Source: Rhodoligotrophos sp. CJ14 (lineage in GTDB: Bacteria > Pseudomonadota > Alphaproteobacteria > Rhizobiales > Im1). Taken from it: DNA of 64,000 nt. The notes beneath the pieces are model-generated. The model did not search any database and was not told the DNA's origin. It saw only the letters and a program-made list of their open reading frames with translations. Shown piece by piece: positions 16,691 to 26,521 of the stretch (the first letter of the stretch is position 1; the number at the start of each line of letters is the position of its first letter). Both the position numbers and the translations under genes were made by a program. The stretch covers positions 4,414,001-4,478,000 of the forward strand of contig NZ_CP133319.1 of assembly GCF_038811545.1 (NCBI RefSeq). The letters are read 5' to 3'.

Positions 16691-18223
16691 TTATCCCACT
16701 TCGGCCAGCAGAGAGAGCTGCCGCCCGGTGCCGCCGCCGCCCAGATCGGTGAGCGGTGTCGGATAATCCCCGGTAAAGCAATGGTCGGTGAATTGCGGCC
16801 GGATCGGATCGCGGCCTTGTTCGCCAAGGGCTCGATAGATGCCTTCGACCGACAGGAATGCCAGGCTGTCGACACCGATGAACTCGCGCATCTCCTCGAG
16901 CGTGTGATTGGCGGCCAGCAGCGCTTTCTGCTCTGGCGTGTCGATGCCGTAGAAGTCCGGATGTTTGATGGGGGGGCTCGCGATCCGCATATGCACCTCG
17001 CGCGCGCCCGCTTCATACATCATCTGGGCGATCTTCAGAGACGTGGTGCCGCGCACGATGGAATCATCGACCAGGATGATGCGCTTGCCCCGGATGACCG
17101 CCCGGTTGGCATTATGCTTCAGCTTCACGCCCAGCGAGCGAATATGCTGGGTGGGCTCGATGAAGGTTCGGCCCACATAATGATTGCGGATGATGCCCAA
17201 TTCGAACGGGATGCCGGACTGCTCGGCAAAGCCCAAGGCGGCGGGCACGCCCGAATCCGGCACGGGGATCACCACGTCGGCTTCGGCCGGTGCCTCCTTG
17301 GCAAGCTCCATGCCCGAGGCCTTGCGCACTTGATAGACGGAACGCCCGCCCACCACGCTGTCGGGTCGGGAGAAATAGATATATTCGAAGATGCACGGCC
17401 TGGGTTGGATCCGCGGGAAGGGGTGCAGGCTTTCGATGCCATCCTCGCTGATCACGACGATCTCGCCATTCTCGATTTCACGGATGAAGCGGGCGCCGAT
17501 AATGTCGAAGGCGCAGGTTTCGGAGGCAAGAATGGGAGCGCCGTTGAGTTCACCTAAGACCAGAGGGCGAATGCCGAGCGGATCGCGCGCGCCGATCAGC
17601 TTCTTATTGGTCATCGCCACCAGGGAGTAAGCCCCTTCGATCGCGCGCAGCGCTTCGATGAAGCGCTCGAGGAAGCGCGGTTTGCGCGATTGCGCCACGA
17701 GATGAAGGATCACCTCGGTATCCGAGGTGGATTGGCAGATGGCGCCGTTGCGGATGAGCTCTTCGCGAAGGGTCACCGCATTCGTGAGATTGCCATTGTG
17801 GCAAACTGCAAAGCCGCCAGCGGCCAGATCAGCAAAGAGAGGCTGCACATTCCGCAGGACCGTATCGCCGGTCGTGGCATAGCGCACATGTCCAACCGCC
17901 CGATCACCTTGCAAGCGCTCGATCACCTTGGACGAGGAGAAATGGTCGCCGACGAGCCCCATGCGCCGTTCGGAATGGAAATGCTCGCCATCGAAGCTCA
18001 CGATACCGGCAGCTTCCTGGCCACGATGCTGGAGGGCATGGAGCCCGAGCGCGGTCAAGGCGGCCGCATCCGGATGTCCGAACACGCCGAAGACGCCACA
18101 TTCCTCGCGCAACGTGTCGCCGTTCACGTCAATATCTGCGGAGACGAAGCTCTCTGATGAGTGATGGGTGGATATCCCCCTGACGCCACCACCATCACGC
18201 CGAAATGAACCAACAGCCACCAT
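16691..18223 (-). CDS. purF: Amidophosphoribosyltransferase
   Basis: A 510-residue enzyme for the first committed step of purine synthesis, making phosphoribosylamine from PRPP and glutamine. I chose the ATG at 18223 because AGGAG lies six bases upstream (18230-18234); an ATG 21 bases earlier lacks one. The nucleophile Cys of the Ntn glutaminase domain is in REECGVFGVFGH, so about 45 residues ahead of it would be a propeptide or extension. The PRPP-binding motif is ILVDDSIVRGTTS. It follows cvpA closely (about 30 bases), as in many proteobacteria. Confidence 0.95.
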   Translation of the reverse strand: MVAVGSFRRDGGGVRGISTHHSSESFVSADIDVNGDTLREECGVFGVFGHPDAAALTALGLHALQHRGQEAAGIVSFDGEHFHSERRMGLVGDHFSSSKVIERLQGDRAVGHVRYATTGDTVLRNVQPLFADLAAGGFAVCHNGNLTNAVTLREELIRNGAICQSTSDTEVILHLVAQSRKPRFLERFIEALRAIEGAYSLVAMTNKKLIGARDPLGIRPLVLGELNGAPILASETCAFDIIGARFIREIENGEIVVISEDGIESLHPFPRIQPRPCIFEYIYFSRPDSVVGGRSVYQVRKASGMELAKEAPAEADVVIPVPDSGVPAALGFAEQSGIPFELGIIRNHYVGRTFIEPTQHIRSLGVKLKHNANRAVIRGKRIILVDDSIVRGTTSLKIAQMMYEAGAREVHMRIASPPIKHPDFYGIDTPEQKALLAANHTLEEMREFIGVDSLAFLSVEGIYRALGEQGRDPIRPQFTDHCFTGDYPTPLTDLGGGGTGRQLSLLAEVG

Positions 18224-18255
18224 ATCGATCTCCTGCCGGGGCATGTCCGAACCGG

Positions 18256-18933
18256 CTAATTGTTACTGCCGGTGCCCTGAGAGTCGTTGTTCAACAACTC
18301 GTTGATCCCATCTCCCGATGGGCTGCCATAACCTTCTTCCTCTTCACCGTCCGCGCCAGGGGCTGTTTCACCCGGATCATCCGTCTCGCTGGGAGATGGG
18401 GAGGCGCCGCCAGGTTCCGCGTTTATATAGGTCTTGCCCAACAGAGTTTCAGCCACGTCAGGCGGAAGAAATGAAATAACGAATGTGCCGGTGCGTTCGA
18501 TCACCGGCAGGGTGGCCGCATTGCGCACCCATTCCGGCCGGCGCTCGACGGGAACGAGCCAGATGAAGAACAGATAGGCCACCACCACGAGCAGAAGGCC
18601 GCGCAGCATGCCGAACAGAAACCCAAGGGTCCGGTCGAGTGCGCCGACGCCCGAATCGAGGATCCAGTCTGACAGCTTGATGGTGAGAATGGAGATGAGA
18701 ATGAGGACGACGAAGAAAGTGCCGGCAACCAGCGTGATATCTGCCACATAATCGGGCTGGATATAGCTCCGCGCCATGTCGCGGAAGCCGGTATAGGCAA
18801 GATAGGCGGCAAGGGCGGCACCGGCCCAGGCGATGATCGATAATACCTCCCGCGTAAAGCCGCGCATCAATGCAAGTATGCCTGAGATCAGCATGATGCC
18901 GATCAGGATGACGTCCAAGAGCGAGAACGGCAT
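18256..18933 (-). CDS. cvpA: CvpA family membrane protein
   Basis: A 225-residue inner-membrane protein related to colicin V production protein. Four spans are visible: about residues 4-22, 30-48, 65-86 and 103-125, with the family segment LMRGFTREVLSIIAWAGA. A hydrophilic, acidic tail of about 60 residues rich in Gly, Ser, Asp and Glu follows and is unlike the short end of Escherichia coli CvpA. In other bacteria CvpA affects envelope stress tolerance; its molecular function is unsettled. It lies between radA and purF on the same strand and is probably co-transcribed with purF. Confidence 0.88.
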   Translation of the reverse strand: MPFSLLDVILIGIMLISGILALMRGFTREVLSIIAWAGAALAAYLAYTGFRDMARSYIQPDYVADITLVAGTFFVVLILISILTIKLSDWILDSGVGALDRTLGFLFGMLRGLLLVVVAYLFFIWLVPVERRPEWVRNAATLPVIERTGTFVISFLPPDVAETLLGKTYINAEPGGASPSPSETDDPGETAPGADGEEEEGYGSPSGDGINELLNNDSQGTGSNN

Positions 18934-19167
18934 TTAGCGCAGGCTCCACAGCAGCTTATCGAAACAGGTCACCGGAACGGTACGAGTCGAGAGCGCCATC
19001 GTTCACAATCGCTTTACTTGTCGGGCGAGGTTTCAGCGGCACGACGAGTGAAGTCTCCAACGACGCTCAAGGCGCGCGGACTATAGGATGCTTTTGTCCT
19101 GCTGTCACATACAAGGCGAGCGATTTTGGCGCCCATGTGGTCGCAAGGGATCTGCCGTCCGATGAGA

Positions 19168-20607
19168 TCACGCGCCAGCGCGCAGCTTGGTGCGCCCTTC
19201 GGCTGCGGCCTGCTGTCTATTGCCCTCGGCCGGATTGAAGGATTGGACCCACCGCACGAGCCCCCTCAGATCCGCCGGCGCATGCAGAGCAAGCGGTGGT
19301 GTGCGCTTCCACTCGGCCTTCGCCGCCTGTGGCACCACCGCGGTCTTGAACCCGAGCTTGGCGGCTTCCTTGATCCGGGCCTCGCCCTGCGCCACGGGCC
19401 TCAGCGCGCCCGACAGCGCAATCTCCCCAAACAGGAGTGATTCTGCCGGAAGGGGCGCACCAACCAGAGAGGAAACCAGGGCCGCTGCAACCGCAAGATC
19501 GGCAGCCGGCTCTCGGATGCGCAAGCCTCCGGCGACATTGAGATAAACGTCATAGCCCCCGAGGCCCACCCCGCAATGGGTATCGAGCACCGCCAAGATC
19601 ATGGCGAGGCGGCTACTGTCCCAGCCCACCACTGCCCGGCGCGGCGTGCCAAGCGTCGAGGGTGAAACCAGCGTTTGCACCTCGACCAGCAATGGGCGGG
19701 TGCCCTCGATCCCCGCAAAGACGGCAGCCCCGGGCGTGGTCGAATTGCGATCGCCGAGAAACAGGCCTGATGGGTTTTCAACCTCGGCCAGACCCCCATC
19801 CGACATCTCGAAAACGCCGATCTCGTCCGTCGGACCGAATCGGTTCTTGACCGCGCGCAGGATCCGGAACTGGTGCCCGCGATCACCTTCGAAATAGAAG
19901 ACCGCATCCACCATGTGCTCGATCAGCTTCGGTCCGGCAATCTGTCCATCTTTGGTGACGTGCCCCACGAGAAGCACGGTTGTCCCTTTGCTCTTTGCAA
20001 AGCGAACCAGCGCCTCGGCGCCCGCGCGGAGCTGCGAGACGGTGCCCGGCGCCGCATCGATCTGCGGCGACCAGATCGTCTGCACCGAATCAACCGCGAT
20101 GACCGCAGGGCGCGGTCCATCGCCCAAGGTGGCGAGCACATCTTCGAGATTGGTCTCCGCGGCAAGCAAGACCGGCGCATCCGCAAGGCCCAGGCGCTCG
20201 GCCCGCAGCCGCACCTGATCGATTGCTTCTTCGCCCGAAATATAGACCACCCGCTCGCCACCCCGGGCGAGCTTGGCGAGCGCCTGCAGGATCAGCGTCG
20301 ACTTGCCGATCCCCGGATCACCCCCAATGAGCACGGCAGAGCCGGGAACAAGGCCGCCTCCCGCCACCCGGTCGAGCTCTTGAATGCCCGATTTGAGCCG
20401 CGCCGGTACGGGTGTTGCCCCCTTGAGGCCGACGAGCTCCACCCGACGCCCCTTGCCGCTTTTCGCTCGCGCGCCGCCGGGCAGGGGCGCCGCGGCGGCC
20501 TCCTCGATGAACGTGTTCCAGCCTCCGCAGGCATCACAACGGCCGGTCCAGCGGCTCGCGGTGGCACCGCAGGACTGGCAAACGAAGATCGAGCTGGGCT
20601 TGGCCAA
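19168..20607 (-). CDS. radA: DNA repair protein RadA
   Basis: A 479-residue RecA-like protein that promotes branch migration in recombinational repair. It has an N-terminal zinc finger (CQSCGATASRWTGRCDAC), Walker A GGDPGIGKST at about residues 93-102, the RadA-specific KNRFG motif (about 254) and a C-terminal Lon-protease-like domain. The start is TTG at 20607, supported by AGGAG five bases upstream. It leads the radA-cvpA-purF-SDR series, although 234 bases without a gene separate it from cvpA. Confidence 0.95.
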   Translation of the reverse strand: MAKPSSIFVCQSCGATASRWTGRCDACGGWNTFIEEAAAAPLPGGARAKSGKGRRVELVGLKGATPVPARLKSGIQELDRVAGGGLVPGSAVLIGGDPGIGKSTLILQALAKLARGGERVVYISGEEAIDQVRLRAERLGLADAPVLLAAETNLEDVLATLGDGPRPAVIAVDSVQTIWSPQIDAAPGTVSQLRAGAEALVRFAKSKGTTVLLVGHVTKDGQIAGPKLIEHMVDAVFYFEGDRGHQFRILRAVKNRFGPTDEIGVFEMSDGGLAEVENPSGLFLGDRNSTTPGAAVFAGIEGTRPLLVEVQTLVSPSTLGTPRRAVVGWDSSRLAMILAVLDTHCGVGLGGYDVYLNVAGGLRIREPAADLAVAAALVSSLVGAPLPAESLLFGEIALSGALRPVAQGEARIKEAAKLGFKTAVVPQAAKAEWKRTPPLALHAPADLRGLVRWVQSFNPAEGNRQQAAAEGRTKLRAGA

Positions 20608-20693
20608 GAGAACTCCTCGTTTAGGCCATCGACGGCCTTATCCACGCCCCTTCATACCGCAATTCTTATATGGGGTAAAACGAGAACATTCCG

Positions 20694-21719
20694 TTATGAG
20701 CGGAATTCACCGGCAACCACCACTTTGCCGATCATGGTGCCGGTTTCGACCATCCGGTGCGCTTCAAGGAGGTTCTCGGCATTGATGGGACCAAGCGATT
20801 TGGTGAGGGTTGAGCGGATCAGCCCTTCATCCACGAGCCGTGCGGTCTGGGTGAGGATCTCGTGCTGTTGGATCATATCCGCGGTCGCAAATTGCGGACG
20901 GGTGAACATATATTCCCAGGCGATCCTGATGCTCTTGGCCTGATAGAGCCCCGCATCCACCGGCTGTGCATTGGCAACGATGAAGCATACGGTGCCTTGT
21001 GGCGCGACGAGCTCGGCGGCCGGTTTGAAATAGCTATCGGTGGATGAGCAGCACAGAATCGCATCAACCGATTCGATGCCGAGTTTTCGGACCGAAGCCA
21101 CCAGGTCCCGATGGTCGGCAATATGGTTGGCCCCGAGCGTGCGGCACCAGTCAGCCGTTTCTGTCCGTGAAGCGGTGGCGATGACAGTAAGACCGGCCAG
21201 CCGGGCGAGCTGGATCGCGATCGAGCCGACCCCGCCGGCCCCCCCAATAATGAGCAGGCTGCGCTCAGAATTCGCGCCGCGGTCTTTCGAGAAGCCGATG
21301 CGGTCGTGAATGGCCTCCCAAGCGGTGAGCGTGGTGAGCGGCAGCGCTGCAGCTTGAGCGAAATCGAGCGATTTGGGTTTTGCGGCAACGATCCGCTCGT
21401 CAATGGCAACGAGCTCCGCATTGCTGCCATTCCGCGTGATATCGCCCGCGAAATAGACCGCATCACCCGGTTTGAACATCGAGCAGTCTGGGCCCGTGGC
21501 CTCCACGATGCCGGCCCCGTCATAGCCGAGCACGCGCGGGCTGCTCAGCCGTTCCTTGATCCGGATGCCGCGCACTTTGGTGTCGACCGGATTGACCGAC
21601 ACCGCCTTCACCCGCACCAGGAGGTCTCGCGGCCGCAGCTCGGGCGTGGGCAATTCCAGATCCACCAGGGCCTCGGGATCAGTGACCGGTCGCGACTGGA
21701 ACAGGCCGATGGCGCGCAT
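20694..21719 (-). CDS. Zinc-type alcohol dehydrogenase-like oxidoreductase (MDR family)
   Basis: A 341-residue medium-chain reductase with the GroES-like N-terminal half (VKAVSVNPVDTKVR) and a nucleotide-binding half (IIGGAGGVGSIAIQLARLAG, about residues 150-170). The zinc-ligand Cys residues of true alcohol dehydrogenases are absent, so it is probably an NADPH-dependent quinone oxidoreductase or enone reductase. A ribosome-binding site (AGGAG) lies eight bases before the ATG. It sits between radA and the lipid-transport pair on the same strand, 44 bases from the latter. The physiological substrate is unknown. Confidence 0.85.
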   Translation of the reverse strand: MRAIGLFQSRPVTDPEALVDLELPTPELRPRDLLVRVKAVSVNPVDTKVRGIRIKERLSSPRVLGYDGAGIVEATGPDCSMFKPGDAVYFAGDITRNGSNAELVAIDERIVAAKPKSLDFAQAAALPLTTLTAWEAIHDRIGFSKDRGANSERSLLIIGGAGGVGSIAIQLARLAGLTVIATASRTETADWCRTLGANHIADHRDLVASVRKLGIESVDAILCCSSTDSYFKPAAELVAPQGTVCFIVANAQPVDAGLYQAKSIRIAWEYMFTRPQFATADMIQQHEILTQTARLVDEGLIRSTLTKSLGPINAENLLEAHRMVETGTMIGKVVVAGEFRS

Positions 21720-21764
21720 GACGGGCTCTCCTGGGCTATCAGAGCGACTTGGCTCGCATATGCT

Positions 21765-22541
21765 CTACGGCTTTAGCACATCCATCTTGATGGGCCCCTC
21801 GGCGCGCCCGTGGATGAACTGCTCGACATAGGCGTTGCCGCTGGTGTCGATCTCCGAGGCTTCTCCATGCCAGATGATCTTACCGCGATAGATCATGGCA
21901 ATATAATCTGCAATCTTCCGGGCCGAGGCCATGTCATGGGTGATCGAGACGGCCGTGGCACCGAGCCTGCTCACGCAGTCGCGGATGAGATCATTGATGA
22001 CATCGGCCATGATCGGATCAAGACCGGTGGTCGGCTCATCGAAGAAGATGATGTCTGGATCGGCCGCAATGGCCCGCGCAAGGCCCACGCGCTTCTGCAT
22101 GCCGCCCGACAATTCGGCCGGCGAGAGCTCGCCAACTTCCTGGCCGAGACCCACTTGGCCGAGCTTCTCATAGGCGATCTCGCGTGCTTCCGCCCGCGGC
22201 ATCTGCTTGCCCTGGATGAGCCCGAACGCGACATTCTCCCAGACCTTGAGGCTGTCGAACAGCGCCGCGCCCTGGAACAGCATGCCGAATTTGCGCAGAA
22301 GCTCGTCCCGTGCGCTGCCTTTCATCCCGACCGTCTCGACCCCGTCGATCTTGATGGAACCGGCATCTGGCCGGATGAGGCCGAGAATGCATTTGAGGCT
22401 GACGGATTTTCCCGAACCCGAACCGCCGATGATCACGAGCGACTTGCCGCGATCCACCGCCACGTCGACGCCATCCAGCACGGTCTTGGCGCCGAAGCTC
22501 TTACGCACGCCGGAGAGCTCGATATGGGGAACTGCTGCCAT
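21765..22541 (-). CDS. ABC transporter ATP-binding protein, MlaF-like
   Basis: A 258-residue ATPase of the Mla/Mce lipid-transport branch. The ATG at 22541 is chosen because the upstream reading is an artefact of the neighbouring permease gene. Walker A is GGSGSGKSV (about residues 38-46), the signature is LSGGMQKR, Walker B is IIFFDEPTTGLDP and the switch His is in ITHDMAS. The GGMQKR form is characteristic of MlaF/TtgA-type ATPases that move phospholipids between inner and outer membranes. It lies 14 bases after the permease gene. MlaD-, B- and C-like partners are not in the window. Confidence 0.9.
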   Translation of the reverse strand: MAAVPHIELSGVRKSFGAKTVLDGVDVAVDRGKSLVIIGGSGSGKSVSLKCILGLIRPDAGSIKIDGVETVGMKGSARDELLRKFGMLFQGAALFDSLKVWENVAFGLIQGKQMPRAEAREIAYEKLGQVGLGQEVGELSPAELSGGMQKRVGLARAIAADPDIIFFDEPTTGLDPIMADVINDLIRDCVSRLGATAVSITHDMASARKIADYIAMIYRGKIIWHGEASEIDTSGNAYVEQFIHGRAEGPIKMDVLKP

Positions 22542-22555
22542 GGGTGGATCAAGCC

Positions 22556-23404
22556 TTACGAGAAGATCAGGGAGGTCATGATGTAGTTCGCAGCGAGGAT
22601 CAGGATGGATGCCGAGACCACCGCGTTCGTCGTGGCGCGGCCGACACCTTGCGCACCCCCGCGGCTGTAATAGCCCTGATAGCATCCCATCAGCGCGATC
22701 ACGAACCCGAACACCGCCGCCTTTGCCAGGCCCGAGAGCACGTCGCCAGCCTCGAGGAAGTTGACCGTGCTGTTGAGATAGGCCGTCGAGTTGAAACCGA
22801 GGCTGCGGGTGCCGACCACATAGCCGCCGAGAATGCCGATCGTATCCGCGATCGCAACCAGGATCGGCAGTGTGATCACCGCAGCCACGATCCGCGGCGT
22901 CATCAGATATTTGAACGGGTTGGTCGACAGCGTGGTCAAGGCATCGATCTGCTCTGTGACCCGCATCGTGCCAAGCTCGGCGGCAATGGCCGCGCTCACC
23001 CGCCCCGCGACGATCAATCCCGTCAGCACCGGCCCGAGCTCACGGGTGATGCCCAAGGCCACAATCTGGGCAACGATGCTTTCCGCATTGAAGCGCGTGC
23101 CCCCTACATAGATCTGTAAGGCCAGTGCTGCACCGGTGAAAAACGCCGTGAGCCCGACCACGAACAGGGAGTTGTACCCGATCCGGACGATCTGATCGAA
23201 GATCTGCCGGCCGAAATAGGGCGGAGCGACGATATGGAACAGGCTGTTCCAGAGAAAGATCGAGAGCCGGCCGACTTCCTCGCAAAACTGCAGCGTGATC
23301 CGGCCAATATTGGCGAGAAGGTTCAAGAGCTCCGCCTTTCCGTCACACACAAGGCCGCGCCGCGCCCAAGCCTGAGGATCAGCGCGATACGACCAGCTCA
23401 GCAA
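22556..23404 (-). CDS. ABC transporter permease, MlaE-like
   Basis: Inner-membrane permease of about 282 residues, paired with the MlaF-like ATPase. Family features are the segments FFTGAALALQIY, ELGPVLTGLIVAGRVSAAIAAELGTM (a coupling region conserved in MlaE) and PRIVAAVITLPILVAIAD, with about five spans. It likely takes part in asymmetric lipid transport. The start is uncertain: the longest reading begins at TTG 23404 without a clear ribosome-binding site, and an in-frame GTG at 23350 would give the more usual N-terminus. The minimal two-gene arrangement near alr and dnaB is one seen in Hyphomicrobiales. Confidence 0.88.
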   Translation of the reverse strand: MLSWSYRADPQAWARRGLVCDGKAELLNLLANIGRITLQFCEEVGRLSIFLWNSLFHIVAPPYFGRQIFDQIVRIGYNSLFVVGLTAFFTGAALALQIYVGGTRFNAESIVAQIVALGITRELGPVLTGLIVAGRVSAAIAAELGTMRVTEQIDALTTLSTNPFKYLMTPRIVAAVITLPILVAIADTIGILGGYVVGTRSLGFNSTAYLNSTVNFLEAGDVLSGLAKAAVFGFVIALMGCYQGYYSRGGAQGVGRATTNAVVSASILILAANYIMTSLIFS

Positions 23405-23590
23405 TCCAAAGCATCAAAGCGGAGGACTACCCGCCCAGACGACATGTCAGAGTTCTATAGCCCCAAGCACCCATCTGTCGGAAGGGGTAATCGAGACCGT
23501 CATGCCAAACGGGGCTGCCGAGATTGCCGGGCAGCCGCTTTTGCCGGTCTTCAGCTTGGAAAGGATGTGCCGGTTGTACTCCGTTGACGC

Positions 23591-24766
23591 TCAACGGGGA
23601 TCGTAAGGTGAGTAGAGGCGGCAGTAGCGCGGGCCAAGTGCCGTGAGCACCTCGTAGGGAATGGTGCCGGCCCACCGCGCGAGATCATCGACCGTGATAT
23701 GCGGACCGATGAGCTCGGCACGTCCCCCGCGCCGGGCGAATTCGCTCGGCACATCGGTGACATCCACCGTGATCATGTCCATCGAGACGCGCCCGACCAC
23801 CGGTGCAAACTGGCCACCGATGAACACGTGAGCGCGCTCTGACCGGCTGGAGCCGCTGAGGCAGCGGAAGAAGCCATCCGCGTATCCGACGCTGATGATG
23901 GCGATCTGGGAATTTCGCTCACATTTCCAGGTTGCGCTATAGCCGACCGTTTCTCCGGCCTTGACCTCCCTTACGCTGAGCACCGTGCCGTAGAGGCTCA
24001 CCACCTGCTTCATGGGATTGGCCCGATCGATGAGCGCTTTCCCACCATAGAGTGCAATGCCCGGCCGCACGAGATCATAGTGGAAATCCGCGACATTGAG
24101 AGTGCCCGCGGAATTGGCGATGCTGGCGCGCGCCTCCGGCAGCAATGCGCGCAGGCGGTCGAACACGGCCAGCTGTTCCCGGTTCATGGGCGCATTCGGC
24201 ATGTCGCCGCAGGCCAGATGGCTGATGATCAGCGTAATCCGGAACGCCCGCAGGTCCTTGTGGCTGGCCGCGAGGCACTCGACCTGGCTTCGGCTGAGGC
24301 CCAGGCGGTTGATGCCCGTATCCACATGGATGCCGGCCGGCAGGCGTCGGTCCTGCTGGCGGCAGAACTGCGCCCATTCGCTGATCTCCTCCACCGAGGA
24401 GAGCACCGGCTGCAGATTGTGCTCTGCCACGAAATCAGCACTGCCAGGCAGAAGCCCGCCCAGGAGATAGATCGTAGCCTCCGGTAGCGTCTTTCGAAGT
24501 TTGGCACCCTCGCAGGGGAGGGCGACGAAGAATGTGCGGCAGCCTGCGGCCCATAAGGCTTGGGCGACCGGGATCATGCCCAGGCCGTAAGCATCGGCCT
24601 TGACGGCCGCGCCACATTCGGCGCGTCCGACCCGGCCGGCGAGATAGCGGTAATTCGCCTGGATGGCACGCAGGTCGATCATGAGCGTGCCGCCAGCGGT
24701 TTCGGAGGACAGCTCTTCGGTGGGCTGCGGGACGGGGGCTTCTTCTGGAATTTCGGTGTCGCTCAT
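23591..24766 (-). CDS. alr: Alanine racemase
   Basis: A 391-residue PLP enzyme that makes D-alanine for peptidoglycan. The PLP Lys is in AAVKADAYGLG (about residues 53-63), the second catalytic base is the Tyr of VGYSATW, and the domain continues to a C-terminal beta domain (HVFIGGQFAPVVGRVSMD). An acidic, Pro-rich N-terminal extension of about 27 residues precedes the barrel. It starts 12 bases after dnaB on the same strand and is probably read with it. No clear ribosome-binding site is seen, fitting coupled translation. Confidence 0.94.
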   Translation of the reverse strand: MSDTEIPEEAPVPQPTEELSSETAGGTLMIDLRAIQANYRYLAGRVGRAECGAAVKADAYGLGMIPVAQALWAAGCRTFFVALPCEGAKLRKTLPEATIYLLGGLLPGSADFVAEHNLQPVLSSVEEISEWAQFCRQQDRRLPAGIHVDTGINRLGLSRSQVECLAASHKDLRAFRITLIISHLACGDMPNAPMNREQLAVFDRLRALLPEARASIANSAGTLNVADFHYDLVRPGIALYGGKALIDRANPMKQVVSLYGTVLSVREVKAGETVGYSATWKCERNSQIAIISVGYADGFFRCLSGSSRSERAHVFIGGQFAPVVGRVSMDMITVDVTDVPSEFARRGGRAELIGPHITVDDLARWAGTIPYEVLTALGPRYCRLYSPYDPR

Positions 24767-24778
24767 TGGCGCAATAAA

Positions 24779-26284
24779 TCACTCAAAACGTTCTGGTAAA
24801 TAGTCATCAGAGATAAGATTTTGAAATTTTGTCAGGCTTGCGTCGAAATGTAGCGGAATTGTGCCCGTGGGGCCGTGTCTCTGCTTTCCGATAATCACTT
24901 CCGCACGGCCGGTGACCTTGTTCATCTCGTCCTGCCACTCAAAGTGTTCGGGAGTATTCGGCTTGGGCTCCTTGCGTTGTAGGTAATACTCCTCACGATA
25001 AACGAACAATACCACGTCGGCATCTTGCTCGATCGAGCCAGATTCACGAAGATCCGCGAGCTGCGGGCGCTTGTCATCCCGTTGTTCAACTTGCCGGGAG
25101 AGCTGCGAAAGCGCGAGCACGGGAACCTCGAGCTCTTTCGCCAGGGCTTTGAGGCCCGTGGTGATCTCGGTGATTTCCTGCACGCGCCCTTCTGAAGACC
25201 GGCGCGATGAGCCGGCGAGGAGCTGTAGATAGTCCACAACGAGAAGACCTAACCCCCTTTGTCGCTTAAGGCGGCGGGCCCGGGCTGCCAACTGTGCGAT
25301 GGTGAGGCCACCCGTATCGTCGATATAGAGGGGCAGCTGCTGCATTTCCTGGCTGACAGCCGTCAGCCGCCGGAACTCGTCCTCGGTGATCTTGCCGCGC
25401 CGGATGCGCTCCGAGGAAATCTCGGCCTGCTCGGACAGAATACGCGTGGCCAGCTGCTCTGCCGACATTTCCAGCGAGAAGAATGCGACGAGGCCGCCTT
25501 CGAGAACCTTTTCGCTGCCATCGGGCAGCCGGGTCGATTTGTAGGACCGCGCGACATTATACGCGATATTGGTGGCCAGCGCCGTTTTGCCCATGGCAGG
25601 CCGGCCAGCCAGGATGATCAGATCCGACCTCTGCAGTCCGCCCATCTTGGCATCGATATCGGTCAGGCCGCAGGAAATGCCAGACAGGCCGCCATCACGC
25701 TCATAGGCCGCCGCCGCCATGTCGATGGCATCCGTGAGCGCCTCGCCAAATCCCCGAAATCCCTTGCCGTAGCGCCCGGTCTCGGCCAGCTCGTAAAGCC
25801 CCTGTTCGGCTTCCTCGATGAGCTGCCGCGGTCCCACATCGACGGGAGCGTCAAAGGCCGCGTTGACCACATCGGTCCCGATTTCGATGAGCCGCCGGCG
25901 AACCGCGAGATCATAGATCGTCCGCCCATATTCCTGGGCGTTGATGATCGTTGTGGCGGAGGCGGCAAGCCGCGCCAGATAAGCGGGGCCGCCGATCTCG
26001 GCGAGTGACTGGTCGCGATCGAAGAAGGTTTTCAGTGTGACCGGCGAGGCCAGCTTGCCGGCCCGGATCAGACGGAAGGCCGCTTCGTAGATTCGGGCAT
26101 GGACCGGTTCGAAGAAGTGATCCGGCTTCAGAAAATCCGATACGCGCTCGCAGGCCTCGTTATTCACGAGGATCGCGCCAAGCAGCGCCTGCTCTGCCTC
26201 AATATTATGCGGCGGGCTGCGGTAGCCCGCATCCCTGTCGGGTGAATGCGAATCGATAACTGAAAAGTTCTGTACGCTCTCCAT
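24779..26284 (-). CDS. dnaB: Replicative DNA helicase DnaB
   Basis: A 501-residue hexameric helicase of the replication fork. The N-terminal domain begins at about residue 22 (SPPHNIEAEQALLGAILVNN), a linker follows, and the RecA-like domain has Walker A GRPAMGKTALA (about residues 229-239), Walker B LLVVDYLQLL and the LSQLSRQVE(Q/R)R motif near the C-terminus. It lies between a fatty-acid cyclopropane synthase gene and alr. In related genomes rplI and dnaB are closer together, so the synthase gene looks like an insertion in that order. Confidence 0.96.
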   Translation of the reverse strand: MESVQNFSVIDSHSPDRDAGYRSPPHNIEAEQALLGAILVNNEACERVSDFLKPDHFFEPVHARIYEAAFRLIRAGKLASPVTLKTFFDRDQSLAEIGGPAYLARLAASATTIINAQEYGRTIYDLAVRRRLIEIGTDVVNAAFDAPVDVGPRQLIEEAEQGLYELAETGRYGKGFRGFGEALTDAIDMAAAAYERDGGLSGISCGLTDIDAKMGGLQRSDLIILAGRPAMGKTALATNIAYNVARSYKSTRLPDGSEKVLEGGLVAFFSLEMSAEQLATRILSEQAEISSERIRRGKITEDEFRRLTAVSQEMQQLPLYIDDTGGLTIAQLAARARRLKRQRGLGLLVVDYLQLLAGSSRRSSEGRVQEITEITTGLKALAKELEVPVLALSQLSRQVEQRDDKRPQLADLRESGSIEQDADVVLFVYREEYYLQRKEPKPNTPEHFEWQDEMNKVTGRAEVIIGKQRHGPTGTIPLHFDASLTKFQNLISDDYLPERFE

Positions 26285-26521
26285 CGAGGTAAACTACCGC
26301 AATCCACCAGTCCTGGGACGGTCTGTTTCATCAATTATGGCGCTGTGCGCACTATCCACAGAACGCGGTTGCCCCAAGGCCACATTCAGTTCTTTTCCGT
26401 TAACGCGACGGATTCTCGGGCGAGCGTGACATGATTCGCGCAGGGCCGAACATCAGGTGATCAGGTGTGCGACTCGAAGCGGGCGCCCGTGTGCGAATGG
26501 GCGCCGGCGAATGCCTCTTGA
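26285..26521. other. Intergenic region upstream of dnaB
   Basis: A 237-base gap between the cyclopropane synthase gene and dnaB, presumably holding the dnaB promoter. A one-mismatch DnaA-box-like nonamer (CTATCCACA) is at 26352-26360. A single box does not define an origin. I see no hairpin or ORF of note. Confidence 0.4.
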